Of a stretch of DNA of 64,000 bases, positions 50,029 to 59,727 are shown in pieces (position 1 is the stretch's first letter; the number at the start of each line of letters is the position of its first letter). This DNA comes from Enoplolaimus lenunculus. Its lineage: Eukaryota > Nematoda > Enoplea > Enoplida > Thoracostomopsidae. The stretch is taken from positions 156,881 through 220,880 of the forward strand of contig JASANG010003821.1 in the NCBI GenBank assembly GCA_030248215.1. The letters are read 5' to 3'. The notes under the pieces are model-generated. The model worked only from the letters and a program-made list of their open reading frames with translations. It did not search any database and had not been told where the DNA came from. Both the position numbers and the translations under genes were made by a program.

Positions 50029-51476
50029 TTATTTATTTATGTGCGAACATGCCATAAAACAACGAACGTTTGACAGTTGTTCCCTTACAATTTTAACATT
50101 TTTACAGATTTTGGCATAACTTACGCTTAGGCTTTTATGCTTGCTTGTTTGCGAGGTAAAGTCTACAAGAGCCACAATTTATTCCTATGGATGTTTAACT
50201 GTTAAAACTACTGTTGTTTACGCTCTTGAACCGTGTGTCCCCCCGCCACCAAAACAAATCACAAGAATCACTCACCGCATTTGCATAGTACGGATTGCGT
50301 GTATCAATGCCAATCCGCTGCCGATCCCTGAGTTGAAACGGATTTACAATATCGTAATCGTGGCTGCCAGTCGCATCAATGATCGTGTCAACAAGCGCAA
50401 CATTTTCCGGGTAACTTTCGATAATTCTTCGGCCTGAAAACATAATAATGACAGCTGTATCACAGCAAAAAAAACGGTGGTCGCCATGGGGGATGGGGGT
50501 CAGGTTACCTGGTTACTTCCGCCACACTATTTTCAATTTAATAGAAGGCGAACGTTCCCAACCCACCTGTGTATAATATCATTGAATTATCACACATACA
50601 TAGGTTTAAGCTCAGTCTTAGGCTTAGGCTTAGGTTCAGGTTCGTTCAATGTCTGTGGGCGGGGGTCCATATGGGGAAAGTAAGCACATATATAACGAGG
50701 CTAAGAGTCAAACCCGACTTTTGTGATTTTTCATTCTCCAGGCGACTTTGCATGCAGTGGGTACCACAACAAACCCCTCAGACAGCACAATTTGATGAAC
50801 CTAACAAGAATATTGTATTGGTACGTATATAAAGTACTTGACCATCAGCAGATTTGCGATTCTATCACCGACGCTAAATTTTACAACGAAGCCCTCATAC
50901 ACGAAACTGTCGTTAGTCGAATACTTTAACCCCTTCTCACATTGAGTTGCCTATAGGCAACTTAGCGCAGTGTATATACGTTAAATAATGTATATCGCAC
51001 CGTGTTGAACAATTGCAACACATACACATAGTACTAAATCACCACAACACGTGAGAGCCTCCTCGGGCTCGAGCGTCAAGCTCCTATAGCTGAGTGGTGA
51101 TGGTATACGCCTCCCACTCCAGTCACTGGAGTTCGAATCCAAGCGTAAAAGTAGGTCTCAGGAAAAATACAAAATATTCATGTGAGAAAGGGTTAATCAC
51201 TACCGTAGATACACCTACCAGAGGCACTAATTAAAGTCTACATCTTAGTTGGAAGTAAATATATACGTTAAAACATCGAATGTCAAAATTAATTTTGACA
51301 AAGCCACGTGTTCTAGGTGCATTCGCTCAAAACCACACCACAACTCACGAGTTGAACTAGCGTCTATTTAAATAAGCCTACCTACCCGCTTCTCGATCAT
51401 ACACATAATCGAAGCTTGATGTACAAATTGGCAAGTTCAACAGCCCAACGACAATGCTAGCGATCAATGCGAGCAT
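31621..51476 (-). CDS. ADAM family protein, predicted inactive protease, giant tail
   Basis: Single-pass membrane disintegrin-metalloprotease-type protein. Twenty-six exons in coding order: 51386-51476, 50276-50433, 49894-49973, 49380-49535, 48871-48934, 48409-48576, 47995-48060, 45629-45700, 45135-45313, 44214-44295, 43697-43784, 42375-42423, 41108-41216, 40374-40445, 39999-40094, 39296-39376, 38741-38891, 38264-38372, 37846-37965, 37299-37377, 37025-37120, 36127-36424, 35437-35527, 34899-35075, 32706-34437, 31621-32289. Total 5133 nt (1710 aa), all phases consistent. Domains: signal peptide [20 protein letters not shown]; prodomain with CFYQGVV and a switch-like KCG (Cys about 214); furin-type RDKR near 239-242; reprolysin domain from [12 protein letters not shown]; zinc motif [12 protein letters not shown] (388-399), Glu replaced by Val; disintegrin [16 protein letters not shown] through [10 protein letters not shown] (ECD 524-526); Cys-rich; EGF-like CSGHGTCTN to [12 protein letters not shown] about 829-851; tail about 859 aa. 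Closest to the ADAM9/12/19/33-type layout; exact orthologue not decided. Confidence 0.92.
34686..34800. repeat. C-rich dispersed repeat, second copy (ADAM intron)
   Basis: gggggcattatggaacctcc, ccattcatcaatcccccatcc, gggttgaacc, cgaaaaagcc and ctcgagatt-tgctagcgaaatg match the copy at 23911-24020 in the same order and orientation. Confidence 0.65.
35291..35350. repeat. (GTT)n microsatellite, ADAM intron
   Basis: Imperfect runs of ttg/gtt span about 60 bp, close to the acceptor side of the intron after the membrane exon. Confidence 0.9.
35437..35527 (-). other. ADAM exon 23: transmembrane segment
   Basis: The 91-nt exon encodes LRLDTKT, then the hydrophobic [20 protein letters not shown] followed by VCY. 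The next exon supplies the basic stop-transfer [13 protein letters not shown]. This places everything downstream in the cytoplasm. Confidence 0.9.
36127..36424 (-). other. ADAM exon 22: EGF end and stalk, possible alternative end
   Basis: It encodes the second half of the EGF-like module ([19 protein letters not shown]), then an 80-residue Gly/Ser/Asp-rich stalk ending ENGLIE. The donor GTGAGT at 36121-36126 splices in phase to the membrane exon. If retained, translation continues for 12 more residues to a TAG at 36089-36091, giving a protein without a membrane anchor. Confidence 0.8.
36755..36850. repeat. CCTATTYACAYG...GTGCAAG repeat, ADAM intron copy 1
   Basis: ccctatttacacgtcgtgca, agttttgcagcgagag, cgcagctgcaa and tgccctta occur in order. 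The reverse complement of 48300-48372 carries the same words in the same order, so these are two copies in opposite orientation. Both lie in ADAM introns. Confidence 0.5.
37970..38010. repeat. (AAT)n microsatellite abutting an ADAM splice acceptor
   Basis: About 13 aat units (tta on the coding strand) run directly up to TTTGAG, the acceptor of exon 37846-37965. The microsatellite replaces the usual pyrimidine tract. Confidence 0.85.
43697..43784 (-). other. ADAM exon 11: altered zinc-protease active site
   Basis: The exon reads [15 protein letters not shown] then [14 protein letters not shown]. Compared with the reprolysin consensus HExGHxxGxxHD, all three zinc-binding His, the Gly residues and the final HD are kept. 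Position 2 is Val (codon GTT), where the catalytic base Glu is expected. Flanking exons supply the usual [18 protein letters not shown] before and [12 protein letters not shown] after, in phase. ADAMs lacking this Glu are known to be proteolytically inactive. The acceptor could be three bases further in (start 43781). Confidence 0.9.
44908..44965. repeat. 55-bp dispersed motif, one of several in ADAM introns
   Basis: The core ttgaaaacctattactaact, gatgatacgtgctacac recurs with variation at about 29841-29895, 37205-37262, 40855-40915, 44682-44733, 47345-47385 and, inverted, at 47190-47240. All but the first lie in ADAM introns. No inverted ends or coding capacity were seen. Confidence 0.55.
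45760..47117. repeat. Complex tandem-repeat element, copy A (ADAM intron)
   Basis: From about 46020, seven diverged units of roughly 110-175 bp each carry gctaatatgcaaattagc-tattagctaac, attatcgg, ctcgcacccaaaaac and aattaaaaagtcctaat-like words. They are followed by a unique stretch with aatgcgaggttaacacccca and the hairpin gcgaaactacgagtttcgc at 47095-47113. Copy B lies at 54620-55449 in the same orientation. The stretch from 45760 opens with a one-sided cagggtgcaaccgc hAT-like end. Confidence 0.7.
47588..47750. repeat. hAT-like MITE left-end fragment, ADAM intron
   Basis: It begins cagggtgcaaacggaatcgg with gattagaattccgattcaaa, matching the subfamily of 21990-22388. No right end was found nearby. 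Confidence 0.5.
50926..51196 (+). mobile_element. piggyBac-like TTAA MITE carrying a tRNA-like promoter, copy 2
   Basis: Bounded by TTAA at 50926-50929 and 51193-51196, with inverted ends CCCCTTCTCA and TGAGAAAGGG. On the plus strand it contains TAGCTGAGTGGT (A box, 51087-51098) and GAGTTCGAATCC (B box, about 51129-51140), spaced as in a tRNA gene. It lies in the ADAM first intron, opposite in orientation to 26620-26889. Confidence 0.83.
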
Positions 51477-51917
51477 ATTCGCTTAGTTACACCAGACGCT
51501 GCTGCTAACAGTGCTTATTTGGTTACCTCATAACCAAAATAACCGTTACGCTCCATATTATATTGTGGTATAATTTTTAAAATTTATTTATTCATTCGAT
51601 TATATAAGCAGATGCCGTTTCAAAAAAATACCAAATGAAACACAACGCTGGCCAAATGTTACGACTATACAGCCGTCTCCAACCTCCGAGCTAGAGATGC
51701 CCAGGGGTCTGAGCCTGGACCCGGCCCCGGGGCTCAACCGTTTTCAGCCGAGAAGGCAAACCGGGCTAATATTTATATACATTCTTTAATTGATTCGCAT
51801 GAAAAACAATCCTATTACACTCTGGTCTCGTTTGAAAAATAGGAAAATCACACGAAACACCAAATTTCAACAGGCTGATGCTCGGAGTCGGAACATTTCA
51901 CTGGTCATGTTAATAGT
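51477..51917. other. Upstream flank of ADAM
   Basis: This should hold the ADAM 5' UTR and promoter, but I see no clear core-promoter motif. A GC-rich patch around 51690-51770 (gagatgcccaggggtctgag, cccggccccggggctcaacc) is unlike its surroundings and may be a further element fragment. Confidence 0.35.
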
Positions 51918-52353
51918 GAGGATTGCGCTATATATACTTGACGTCCGGCGCCGTCCGTCACCGTGGGCCACCCGTACGGCACCGTCCGTCACACGTACGG
52001 CGCCGTTCGTCACCGCTACGGCGCCGTCCGTCACCCCTACGGCGCCGTCCGTCACACGTACGGCGCCGCCCGTCACCCGTGGGTCACCCGTACGGCGCCG
52101 TCCGTCACCGTCTGTCACCTCTACGGCGCCGTCCGCCACCGTCCGTCACCCCTACGGCGCCGTCTGTCACCCCTACGACGCCGTCCGTCACCATCTGTCA
52201 CCCGTACGGCGCCGTCCGTCACCCCTACGGCGCCGTCCGTCACCGTCTGACACCCGTACGGCGCCGTCCGTCACCCGTTGTGTGAGTTATTTGCGTACGA
52301 TACCGCAAGTTGACGGACGACGCCACACGTCAAGAAAACTATATAGCAACCCT
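51918..52353. mobile_element. GCGCTATA-end element with GC-rich minisatellite interior
   Basis: The left end gaggattgcgctatatatac-ttgacgtccggcgccgtcc pairs with the reverse complement of the right end, aagggttgctatatagtttt-cttgacgtgtggcgtcgtcc. Between them (about 51943-52280) are some 16 copies of a 20-21-bp GC-rich unit, gtacggcgccgtccgtcacc. Because the unit is close to a multiple of three, several frames stay open by chance. The array is strikingly GC-rich against the local AT-rich background. Confidence 0.75.
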
Positions 52354-53386
52354 TATCTTCACGAGTTCTCACTTGGCCCCGGTGGCTGCGTTCCGCGGTC
52401 CCGGAGCAAGTTTGACCAGACCGCGTTTCACACTCGATAAACTATTGCTTCACAATTAAAACATGATTGTGTGGTACTTATAAGTGGTTATACTGATTAT
52501 GACATCCGCAAGACTTTAATTTTACACTTAACACGACCAATTCTCAATATATATACTGTATACCCAAGAGTCCATCACTAATTTTTTGAGGCTTCAAAAT
52601 CAATTTCCACCCAACAAATATTGTTCATTTTTCTATTTCATAGCTTCCATTGTTGCTACTTGTATAACGTCACCAATATCCCAGAATAAAGCAACAAACT
52701 ATATATATAAAACCAAAACAAAACACTCGTTTGAATTAGCTTAATTTCCTACGACCCGTAAAAGACCAACTAAAAACGCAAACAGCTGCCATGGACCCAG
52801 CAAACGCGCAGCATCACACGAGCTAAATTACGGCCAGACGCAATTAAACCCTGAACTTCCCCGAAAGCAAAGCCATTGTGAAACCGTCACAATTCCTCAG
52901 CCTCATAAAATGTAACCAAACTTCAGTGTCGATAAAAGCGATTTAAAAATATTGAAATGATACGTATTTTAATATTTCATTTTTGAAAAACCTTACATAA
53001 TAAAATTTTACTCTTTTTTCGCTTATTTAAATTTCGTTTTAATAAATAGAAAAGAAATGTTTTTCAAACAACAACAACAACCACAACAACAACAACAACA
53101 ACAGCCAACAACAACAACAACAACAACAACATAAGTTTGTTCTCCGCAAGAGAAAGACAAGCCACAGAGCAATATATATGTATGTATATATGTACTATCA
53201 TCAATGTATTCACTTTTTACACTACATACATACTACTGTACAGCCAAAAACCGCCAATATACACGCAAAACAAACTTCAAACGGCGATGCCGACATAACA
53301 AAGCCAAAGCCGCAACACGCGTTTGTAACACAATTTAAAATCCCATAACGGAAAATATTGCACATAATGGTTGGGTTTCTTAAATG
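52354..53386. other. Intergenic, microsatellite only
   Basis: No gene is recognised. A (CAA)n microsatellite with short interruptions spans 53067-53131. Confidence 0.5.
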
Positions 53387-53816
53387 CAGGGTTCCATCGG
53401 AATTCCGATTCCGGCGCTAAAATTCCGGCAAAATTTGATTTCCGATTCTGATTCCGGCTGACTTCTGTTCCGATGCCGGAAATTTGATTTTTCGGTTATG
53501 AGTTTTTAAGATGATTGAACTTAGATTTTGTTTGTTTCGTTTCGTTTCGTTCATTTGCAATTATTCTGTTGGTTTTTTCTTAGTAAATATTCCGAGTTGT
53601 TACGCGTATTCCGTCAGCTATATAAACAATTTTTACTAAAACTGTGAACAGTAACGGAAACAGGCATACTGCAACAAAAGTTAAACGTCATACACTTCAA
53701 ACTTTTTAATAAAATTACAAAAACTTGATTCCGATTTCGATTCCGGTTCCGACAGAAAAATTTTATTCCGATTCCGATTCCGCTTGCGACAAAATCTAGT
53801 TCCGGTTGGAACTCTG
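53387..53816. mobile_element. hAT-like MITE with probable 8-bp target duplication
   Basis: It begins cagggttccatcggaattcc and ends ttccggttggaactctg. The flanks cttaaatg and ctgaaatg agree at 7 of 8 positions. The interior is rich in gattccgattccgg at both ends with a unique centre. No coding capacity. Confidence 0.68.
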
Positions 53817-53821
53817 CTGAA

Positions 53822-54180
53822 ATGTTAAGCATTTACTTAAGCTATACTTAATTACTTAACTCGCCGACTTCAGTAAATACTTAAATTTTCGAAGAAAAAC
53901 AAATGCAAAATGTGAGCCAATTCCATAGTAGAAAGTAATAGTTTTGCTCTATATTAAAGAGGCTTCATGTGTCTACAATTTCAATTACACCAACGTCGGG
54001 GAATGCCTGAACGATTAACTTGAAGTATGCATCCAACTTAGTCAGCGACTTAAGTACTTACTCAAATGACCTTAAGAACGCAAATACGCTTTTAAAAACG
54101 GCAAAATGGTTAAGCAATTACTTAGCCTGTACTTTACTTAGCCTGTATTTAAGTACTAAGTCGTACTTAAGTATGGTTTC
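53822..54180. repeat. ACTTAAGTA-rich palindromic repeat region
   Basis: Words such as ttacttaag, cttaagtactta, tacttagcctgtactt and gtacttaagta recur in both orientations across about 360 bp, suggesting a degenerate foldback element. No gene is seen from here to 54620. Confidence 0.5.
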
Positions 54181-54619
54181 GGAAACTCAGTCACTGTGTC
54201 GAATTCCTCTCAATGCGTCAAAAATTAACGTACCACCAAATGTATTTCTTAGATAAAATGTCAACGAACTGTAGGTTCTAATACTCTAAACTTGAGCATA
54301 TATACTACTCCTTCATCAATCCCTCAAATACTGAACGTGAAGCCACGGAACGACCGGACATCCGGTCGCGGTTAAATATCCGGCAAAAAACGACGTCCAT
54401 ATAGCGGATACGCTATAAACTAACTGAATATTTAGTTTTGACCCTAAATTCCATTGAACGGGAGTTTAACAGCGGATACGTAATATAAACATTTTGCTGC
54501 GAATGCATTCTTTGGTAAGTCAAGCAACTTAAGCTTTTCAAACTGAAATCAAAGAAAAATCCAACCTGTATATTAACCAGTCGTAGTGGGACTACATTTA
54601 TTGAGTGAAGCTCGAACAC

Positions 54620-55449
54620 ACGTAAGCAACTAAGGTAATATGCAAATTAGTTATTAGCTAACTATTCATTTATCGGTTTTGGGGGTTTGTAAGCAATTTC
54701 CTCAGATTCCTCGCACCCAAAAACCCTTCAGTGTCTTGTCAATTAAGCTAATATGCAAATTAGCTATTAGCTAACTGTTCAATTATCGGTTTTGGAGATT
54801 TGTAAACAATTTATTCAGATTCCTCGCACCAAAAAACCTTCAGTAAACCCTAATAATTAGTGAAATAATTTAAAAAGTCCTAGTTTTGTCTTGTCAATTA
54901 AGCTAATATGCAAATTAGCTATTAGCTAACTATTCAATTATCGGTTTTGGATGTTTGTAAACTATTTGTTCAAATTCCTCGCCCCTAAAACCCCTTTAGT
55001 GCTGAAATTATATTACTTTTAACCTTAATTATTAGTGAAAGCCCTAATTCAGCCTTATAAACTATGCTAATATGCAAATTATCTATTAGCTAACTGCTCA
55101 ATTATCGGTATTGGAGGTTTGTAACCAGTCTACGGAGATTTCTCGCACCCAAAAACCCTTTAATGCTAAAATTAGATTGCTTCTAACTGAAATAATTACT
55201 GAAATATTGTGGAAAGTCCTAATTTAGGCTTAATTAATTATGCAAATTAGCCTGTAGCTAATAAACGGCTTAAAATTTTAAAACCCCAATGCGAGGTTAA
55301 CACCCTAGGATAATTGGCTTTCAAACAAAAAAGGTTATGAAAATCGGTTCAGCCGTTCCTGAGATTCTTTTCGGACGGACAGGCGACATCCACCTTTCGA
55401 CCCCCAAGTACAAAACATAAAACGCTTCGTGAAACTCCGAGCTTCGCTC
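54620..55449. repeat. Complex tandem-repeat element, copy B
   Basis: Units with gctaatatgcaaattagc-tattagctaac start near 54637, 54748, 54900, 55062 and 55240. As in copy A, the first spacing is short (111 versus 114 bp). It ends aatgcgaggttaacacccta, aaaatcggttcagccgttcc, and the near-hairpin cgcttcgtgaaactccgagc-ttcgctc. Confidence 0.75.
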
Positions 55450-56084
55450 AATAAAAACGTCAAAATACCGATTCCGGTTCATTGTGCAGCAATTCGCCAC
55501 TCGTTTTGAATCGAAACTCCGGTTGCACTCGGCAAACAACAAACCCGCCGTTGCGCATCGGATTGAAATTTCCAGCAAAAATAATCCCTCCACAGGTAAA
55601 CCCTTAAAACCTGTTCGTTACGTTTTATTCCTAGTTTCTGACTGAACCCAATTTGCGAACGCTTATCTCGACTGTTTGCCATACTTCACACCGCCGTCAA
55701 TTTAGCAATTATCAATCATCAAAATTCAAATATTCCCCAAAACCCATATCAATTACGACAAGTCAATATATAAATACGCTAAACTATACATATATACACA
55801 TATAATATACATAGATATATAATATATATCACCGTAAATGCACTGAATATATCTCTAATCAACAGGTAGACATGACACCATCATATATGCAATTTAATTT
55901 AGCGTCCTCCCAATAGATGAAACTAATATCAATAGATCGAACTAATTTAGTCTAGCGTCGGCTCATGTCAAACAGTACGTATGCAAACGTATACAAGTAA
56001 ACTAAGTCTACTTAGTAATATATAAACTGTTAAACTGCACCAATGATAACCTTTTAACATGGAAAACAATACATACATATATAT
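55450..56084. other. Intergenic, no recognised feature
   Basis: About 55790-55850 is AT-microsatellite-like. I recognise no gene or complete element. Confidence 0.45.
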
Positions 56085-56565
56085 CAGGGTGGAAAGCGGA
56101 ACTGGATTATACCGGAGTCGTAATCGGAACATCAAATTTATACCGGAATCCGAATCGAAACTACAAAATTTATGACTGTGCGGATAATTTGTATTTTCAA
56201 AGTATAATATTGATTTAGAATGTATGTTGGCTGGCAACAATTCTCAAAGATGTCGCATGAACAAATTGGCAATAATTTTTGGCTCTAATATTTACGTATA
56301 CAACATATCACAACAAGTAGGCCTAATACTAAAATGTGAAAATTCCGATTGATTGTGCAATCGGAAACGGAACTCGTTTTGAATCGAAATTATAATCGGA
56401 ATCGGAACTCCTTTTGAATCGGAATTATAATCGCAATCGGAACTCGTTTTGAATCGGAATTATAATCGCAATCGGAACTCGTTTTGAATCGGAATTATAA
56501 TCGCAATCGGAACTCGTTTTGAATCGGAATTATAATCGGAAAATCGGAACTCCGATTGCACCCTG
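56085..56565. mobile_element. hAT-like MITE with 35-bp internal tandem repeat
   Basis: It begins cagggtggaaagcggaactg and ends aactccgattgcaccctg. Near the right end, a 35-bp unit (ggaactcgttttgaatcgga then attataatcgcaatc) is repeated about five times (about 56357-56540). It shares its interior with 59341-59727, including ggataatttgtatt-caaagtataatattgattta. Confidence 0.72.
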
Positions 56566-56734
56566 ACATATACGTATACCAGTGACGAAACGAGCACCGG
56601 TCGTCCGGCCCGGTTCGACCCGGCCGTAGCAAACAGCCGGTACAGCCGGCGAATCCAGCACAAACCGTGTTTTTGATATTAAAGTTTACCACACGTGGTA
56701 ATATTTCTTGAAACAAAATGACACATCGTATCCG

Positions 56735-56879
56735 TGGCCCGTGTTACTTTGATAGCCGAGCCACTCTGTTTTCGCTGAACTTATAATAGAGAGTAAGCTT
56801 AAACCTTTACACTATTTCTTTCTTAGGCTTAAGCTTAGGCTTGGTTAAATAGTTATAGGCTTATTGTTACGCTAAGGCT
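56735..56879. repeat. GGCCCATG-family relative
   Basis: ggcccgtgttactttgatag, ataatagagagtaagcttaa and tcttaggcttaagcttaggc follow the order seen at 733-915 and 26036. The right end is missing or replaced by the next element. Confidence 0.5.
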
Positions 56880-57010
56880 ATTGGTTGCGCTTTGCTTTAA
56901 AGAGCCGGTACGAAAGCGCACGGCAGCGGCGTGCGGTAATTTTTAATGAAAACGTTTCCAGCCCCGCGTGCCGGCGTCCGGCGGAGTGTGGCCAGTATAG
57001 CGCAACCCTT
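56880..57010. mobile_element. Short GCGCTATA-end element
   Basis: The left end attggttgcgctttgc and the right end gccagtatagcgcaaccctt are inverted. The GC-rich interior (gcgcacggcagcggcgtgcg and gcgtgccggcgtccggcgg) is inverted as well. It belongs with 24805-25011 and 51918-52353 but lacks the tandem array. Confidence 0.6.
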
Positions 57011-57234
57011 ACGCTTAAGTTATAGACATTAGGAATATGCTTATACTACTGTTACGCCCCTAATAGTAATATTGAATAACATTTTTATCAGATCACAAAA
57101 ATTGCAATGAACCTAAATAATAACAATTAATTGAATACTGCCGGGCGGTTTGGCCCAGCGGCACACTCTCAAAACTACTCAAAAAGTGTTCAAAACCAGC
57201 CACCTATGTAACCTGTGTAGGAAATTAATAAACC

Positions 57235-57659
57235 CACGGGTGCAACCGGAATTCCGATTCCGATTAGAATTCTGCTTCAAAACGAATTCCGATTCCGATT
57301 GAACCATCAATCAGAATTGGAATTTTTGAAATTTCAATTTTAATCTCACTTGTTGTGACACGTTGCATAAAAATTCTACATCATTTATCTATTAAACTGC
57401 TTTCGATGAGTAAACTTATCAATAATTGATTGTAGTTTTGCATTACAGACAAAAAAAATCATCACCAACTTGTTCATGCTGCCGTTTTGAAAATTGTTGC
57501 CAGCCAGCAGACACCCTAAATCAACATTATATTTGTCAATACAAATTATTGATTGCAGTCACAACATTTCTAGTTCTGACTCCGTCTACAATTCCCGTAT
57601 AAGAATATTGTTCCGATTCCGGTACAATCCAGGTCCGCTTTGCACGCAGATAAACCCTG
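57235..57659. mobile_element. hAT-like MITE, gaattccgattc subfamily
   Basis: It begins cacgggtgcaaccggaattc and ends aggtccgctttgcacgcaga-taaaccctg. The interior shares aaaattct-catcattta and tgttcatgctgccgttttg with 21990-22388, so it is another copy with a short insertion near the right end. Confidence 0.6.
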
Positions 57660-58400
57660 TCCCCGCCTACAACATCAACGGCTGCGTCGCCAGCAATACA
57701 ATCTACATCACAACCCGCACCCAAAACTTCATTTTCAAATGCTCACTTTTCTTGCCACCATTTCGACCTAAACATTCAACCGAACCGTCCCATCACACCC
57801 CTCATTTCAAAACAAATACCCAAAACAAATATTTACACCCAAAACAGGCTTAAGAATAACCAACCTCTATCTACCTAACTAACTGTAATCCAAAACAACA
57901 AGCCGCCCTGCGGTCCATATCTGCATAGATAGTTTTCTCAGGCACTTAGCAATCTAACCAACACCAACTAGCGTTCTTACGTTTCACCGGTCCTAACCAA
58001 TCTCTCCATCTAGTACTCTCCCCCTCGAACGCAGTATATATATAGATATATATTTTGTATATATATTTATATAAATATATAGGTATATATATCTATATAT
58101 ATTTATATAAATATATATACATAAATATATATAACACATATAATATATAAATATATATACATATATACTGTCACTAAATATTCACAAACGCGATACAAAT
58201 ATAGCTTCCCAAAAACAGCGACAACAATCAACAAAATCCACTTGTATCCAAATAAACACGACTGAGGAACGTGAACGTGGACAACCGCACAAACCATCAA
58301 TTTAGATCGCCCACGGCCAATGGTCACCGTATAACCAACCGTGTGGGACTCTATCGTGACCTATTATTACAAAATATGTATATTATACATATTTACATAC
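57660..58400. other. Pyrimidine-rich intergenic stretch, unrecognised
   Basis: About 57660-58020 is C-rich and purine-poor on the plus strand, unlike its surroundings. About 58030-58170 is TATATA-rich. I find no coding or RNA signature. Confidence 0.35.
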
Positions 58401-58403
58401 ATG

Positions 58404-58406
<3 letters not shown>

Positions 58407-58472
<66 letters not shown>
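58407..58472. repeat. (AT)n microsatellite
   Basis: A nearly uninterrupted at/ta run of about 65 bp. Confidence 0.95.
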
Positions 58473-58473
<1 letters not shown>

Positions 58474-58537
58474 CTGACACAGCAAATAAACAAAGGAAAA
58501 ACCAATAAACCTATTTGCCTTACATATACATCAAGCT

Positions 58538-58979
58538 CAGTGCAGCCGGAATTCCGGTTCCGGCATTTTTCATATTCCCGTTCCGGTAAATGTTTACCGA
58601 AATTAAAGTTACTGGCAGTATTAAATTTTGGTCGTTTTCTTAAATTTGCTAACGGTTAAGTAGACTTTTTAAAGCTACTTGTACAATTAGTCGCAATAAA
58701 AATGAAATAGATTCAATTAGAATAGTATATATAAACCTTGACAATCACAGAAAATGAACCATCGAAGATAGATTTCACTTCCACGGATAAGGAAAACCTA
58801 CAACACAGCACATTAACAAGAGAATACCTATTTTCAACTAAGGTTATTTCATCAATAATACAGCAGAAAAAGAAAATAAAAATGAATTTTCGGCGGCATG
58901 TATTTTTCACTTTCCGGTTCCGGCTCTTGTAATTTTTCAAATTCCGGTTACGGTAATTTGCTATTCCGGTTGCATCCAG
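58538..58979. mobile_element. hAT-like MITE, ggttccgg subfamily, diverged
   Basis: It begins cagtgcagccggaattccgg and ends attccggttgcatccag. The interior follows 11640-11977 and 61338-61722, including aaagctacttgtac, tagatttcacttcc and ggttatttc, but is clearly more diverged. Confidence 0.65.
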
Positions 58980-59340
58980 ATACCAAGGTGTAACCTAGGG
59001 TCATATTCTAAAATAGCTGGTATCATGATGATTCGTTGCCCGACAACTCGTCGACGGATAACTTGTAATCCGAAATTTCATCAACATGACAATTCTTCAC
59101 CCATCATTCATTACGCTTAGACTTTTGCTAAGGTGTATTCACATAGGCTTTAGGACATTATTGGGCGACAAGTCGTCGGGTGACAAATTATCTTAGAATT
59201 CCAGTAAACAGTGTATCCAGCCGCTCCGCCAGCCATGTAAATAACCCAAACCAGAATGAACCACTATAGCACTTGACCACCAAACACCAATAGCCTCATC
59301 ATGCACGACCGTGCAACCAACGACACCCTAACCTAGGTTT
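58980..59340. other. Intergenic, no recognised gene
   Basis: Words such as gacaactcgtcg and gacaagtcgtcgggtgacaa occur in opposite senses at 59040 and 59165. They may be remnants of an inverted-repeat element. Confidence 0.3.
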
Positions 59341-59727
59341 CAGGTTGCAAAGCGGAACTGGATTATACCAGAATCGGAATATCAAAATTATACCAGAATC
59401 GAAACTACAAAATTTGTGACTATACGGATAATTTGTATTAACAAGTATAATATTGATTTAGGGTGTCTATTGACTGACAACAATTCTCAAAAACGTCGTA
59501 TGAACAAATTGGCAATCATTTTTTGACAATTAATAATTGTAAGTTAACTTATTCAAAACAATTTAATACATAAATGATGCAGAATGTGTATGCAACATAT
59601 CACAACAAGTTGGTCTAAAATTAAAATGTGGGAATTCCGATTCCGATTGATTTTGCAATCGGAATCGGAAACTGAACTCGTTTTGAATAGGAATTCTAAT
59701 CGGGATCGGAATTCCAATTGCACCCTG
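59341..59727. mobile_element. hAT-like MITE, gcggaactggattatacc subfamily
   Basis: It begins caggttgcaaagcggaactg and ends aattccaattgcaccctg. The flanks ctaggttt and ttaggttc agree at 6 of 8 positions. The interior matches 56085-56565 but lacks the 35-bp tandem expansion. Confidence 0.7.

Noticed and set aside
51790-52440. Long Arg/Pro/Thr-rich open frames on both strands
   Set aside because: They are translations of the GC-rich minisatellite. Several frames are open at once because the unit is about 21 bp, and there is no splice or family context.
57494-57853. 119-residue plus-strand open frame
   Set aside because: Its first half is MITE sequence (57235-57659) and the rest is low-complexity C-rich DNA with no recognisable domain.
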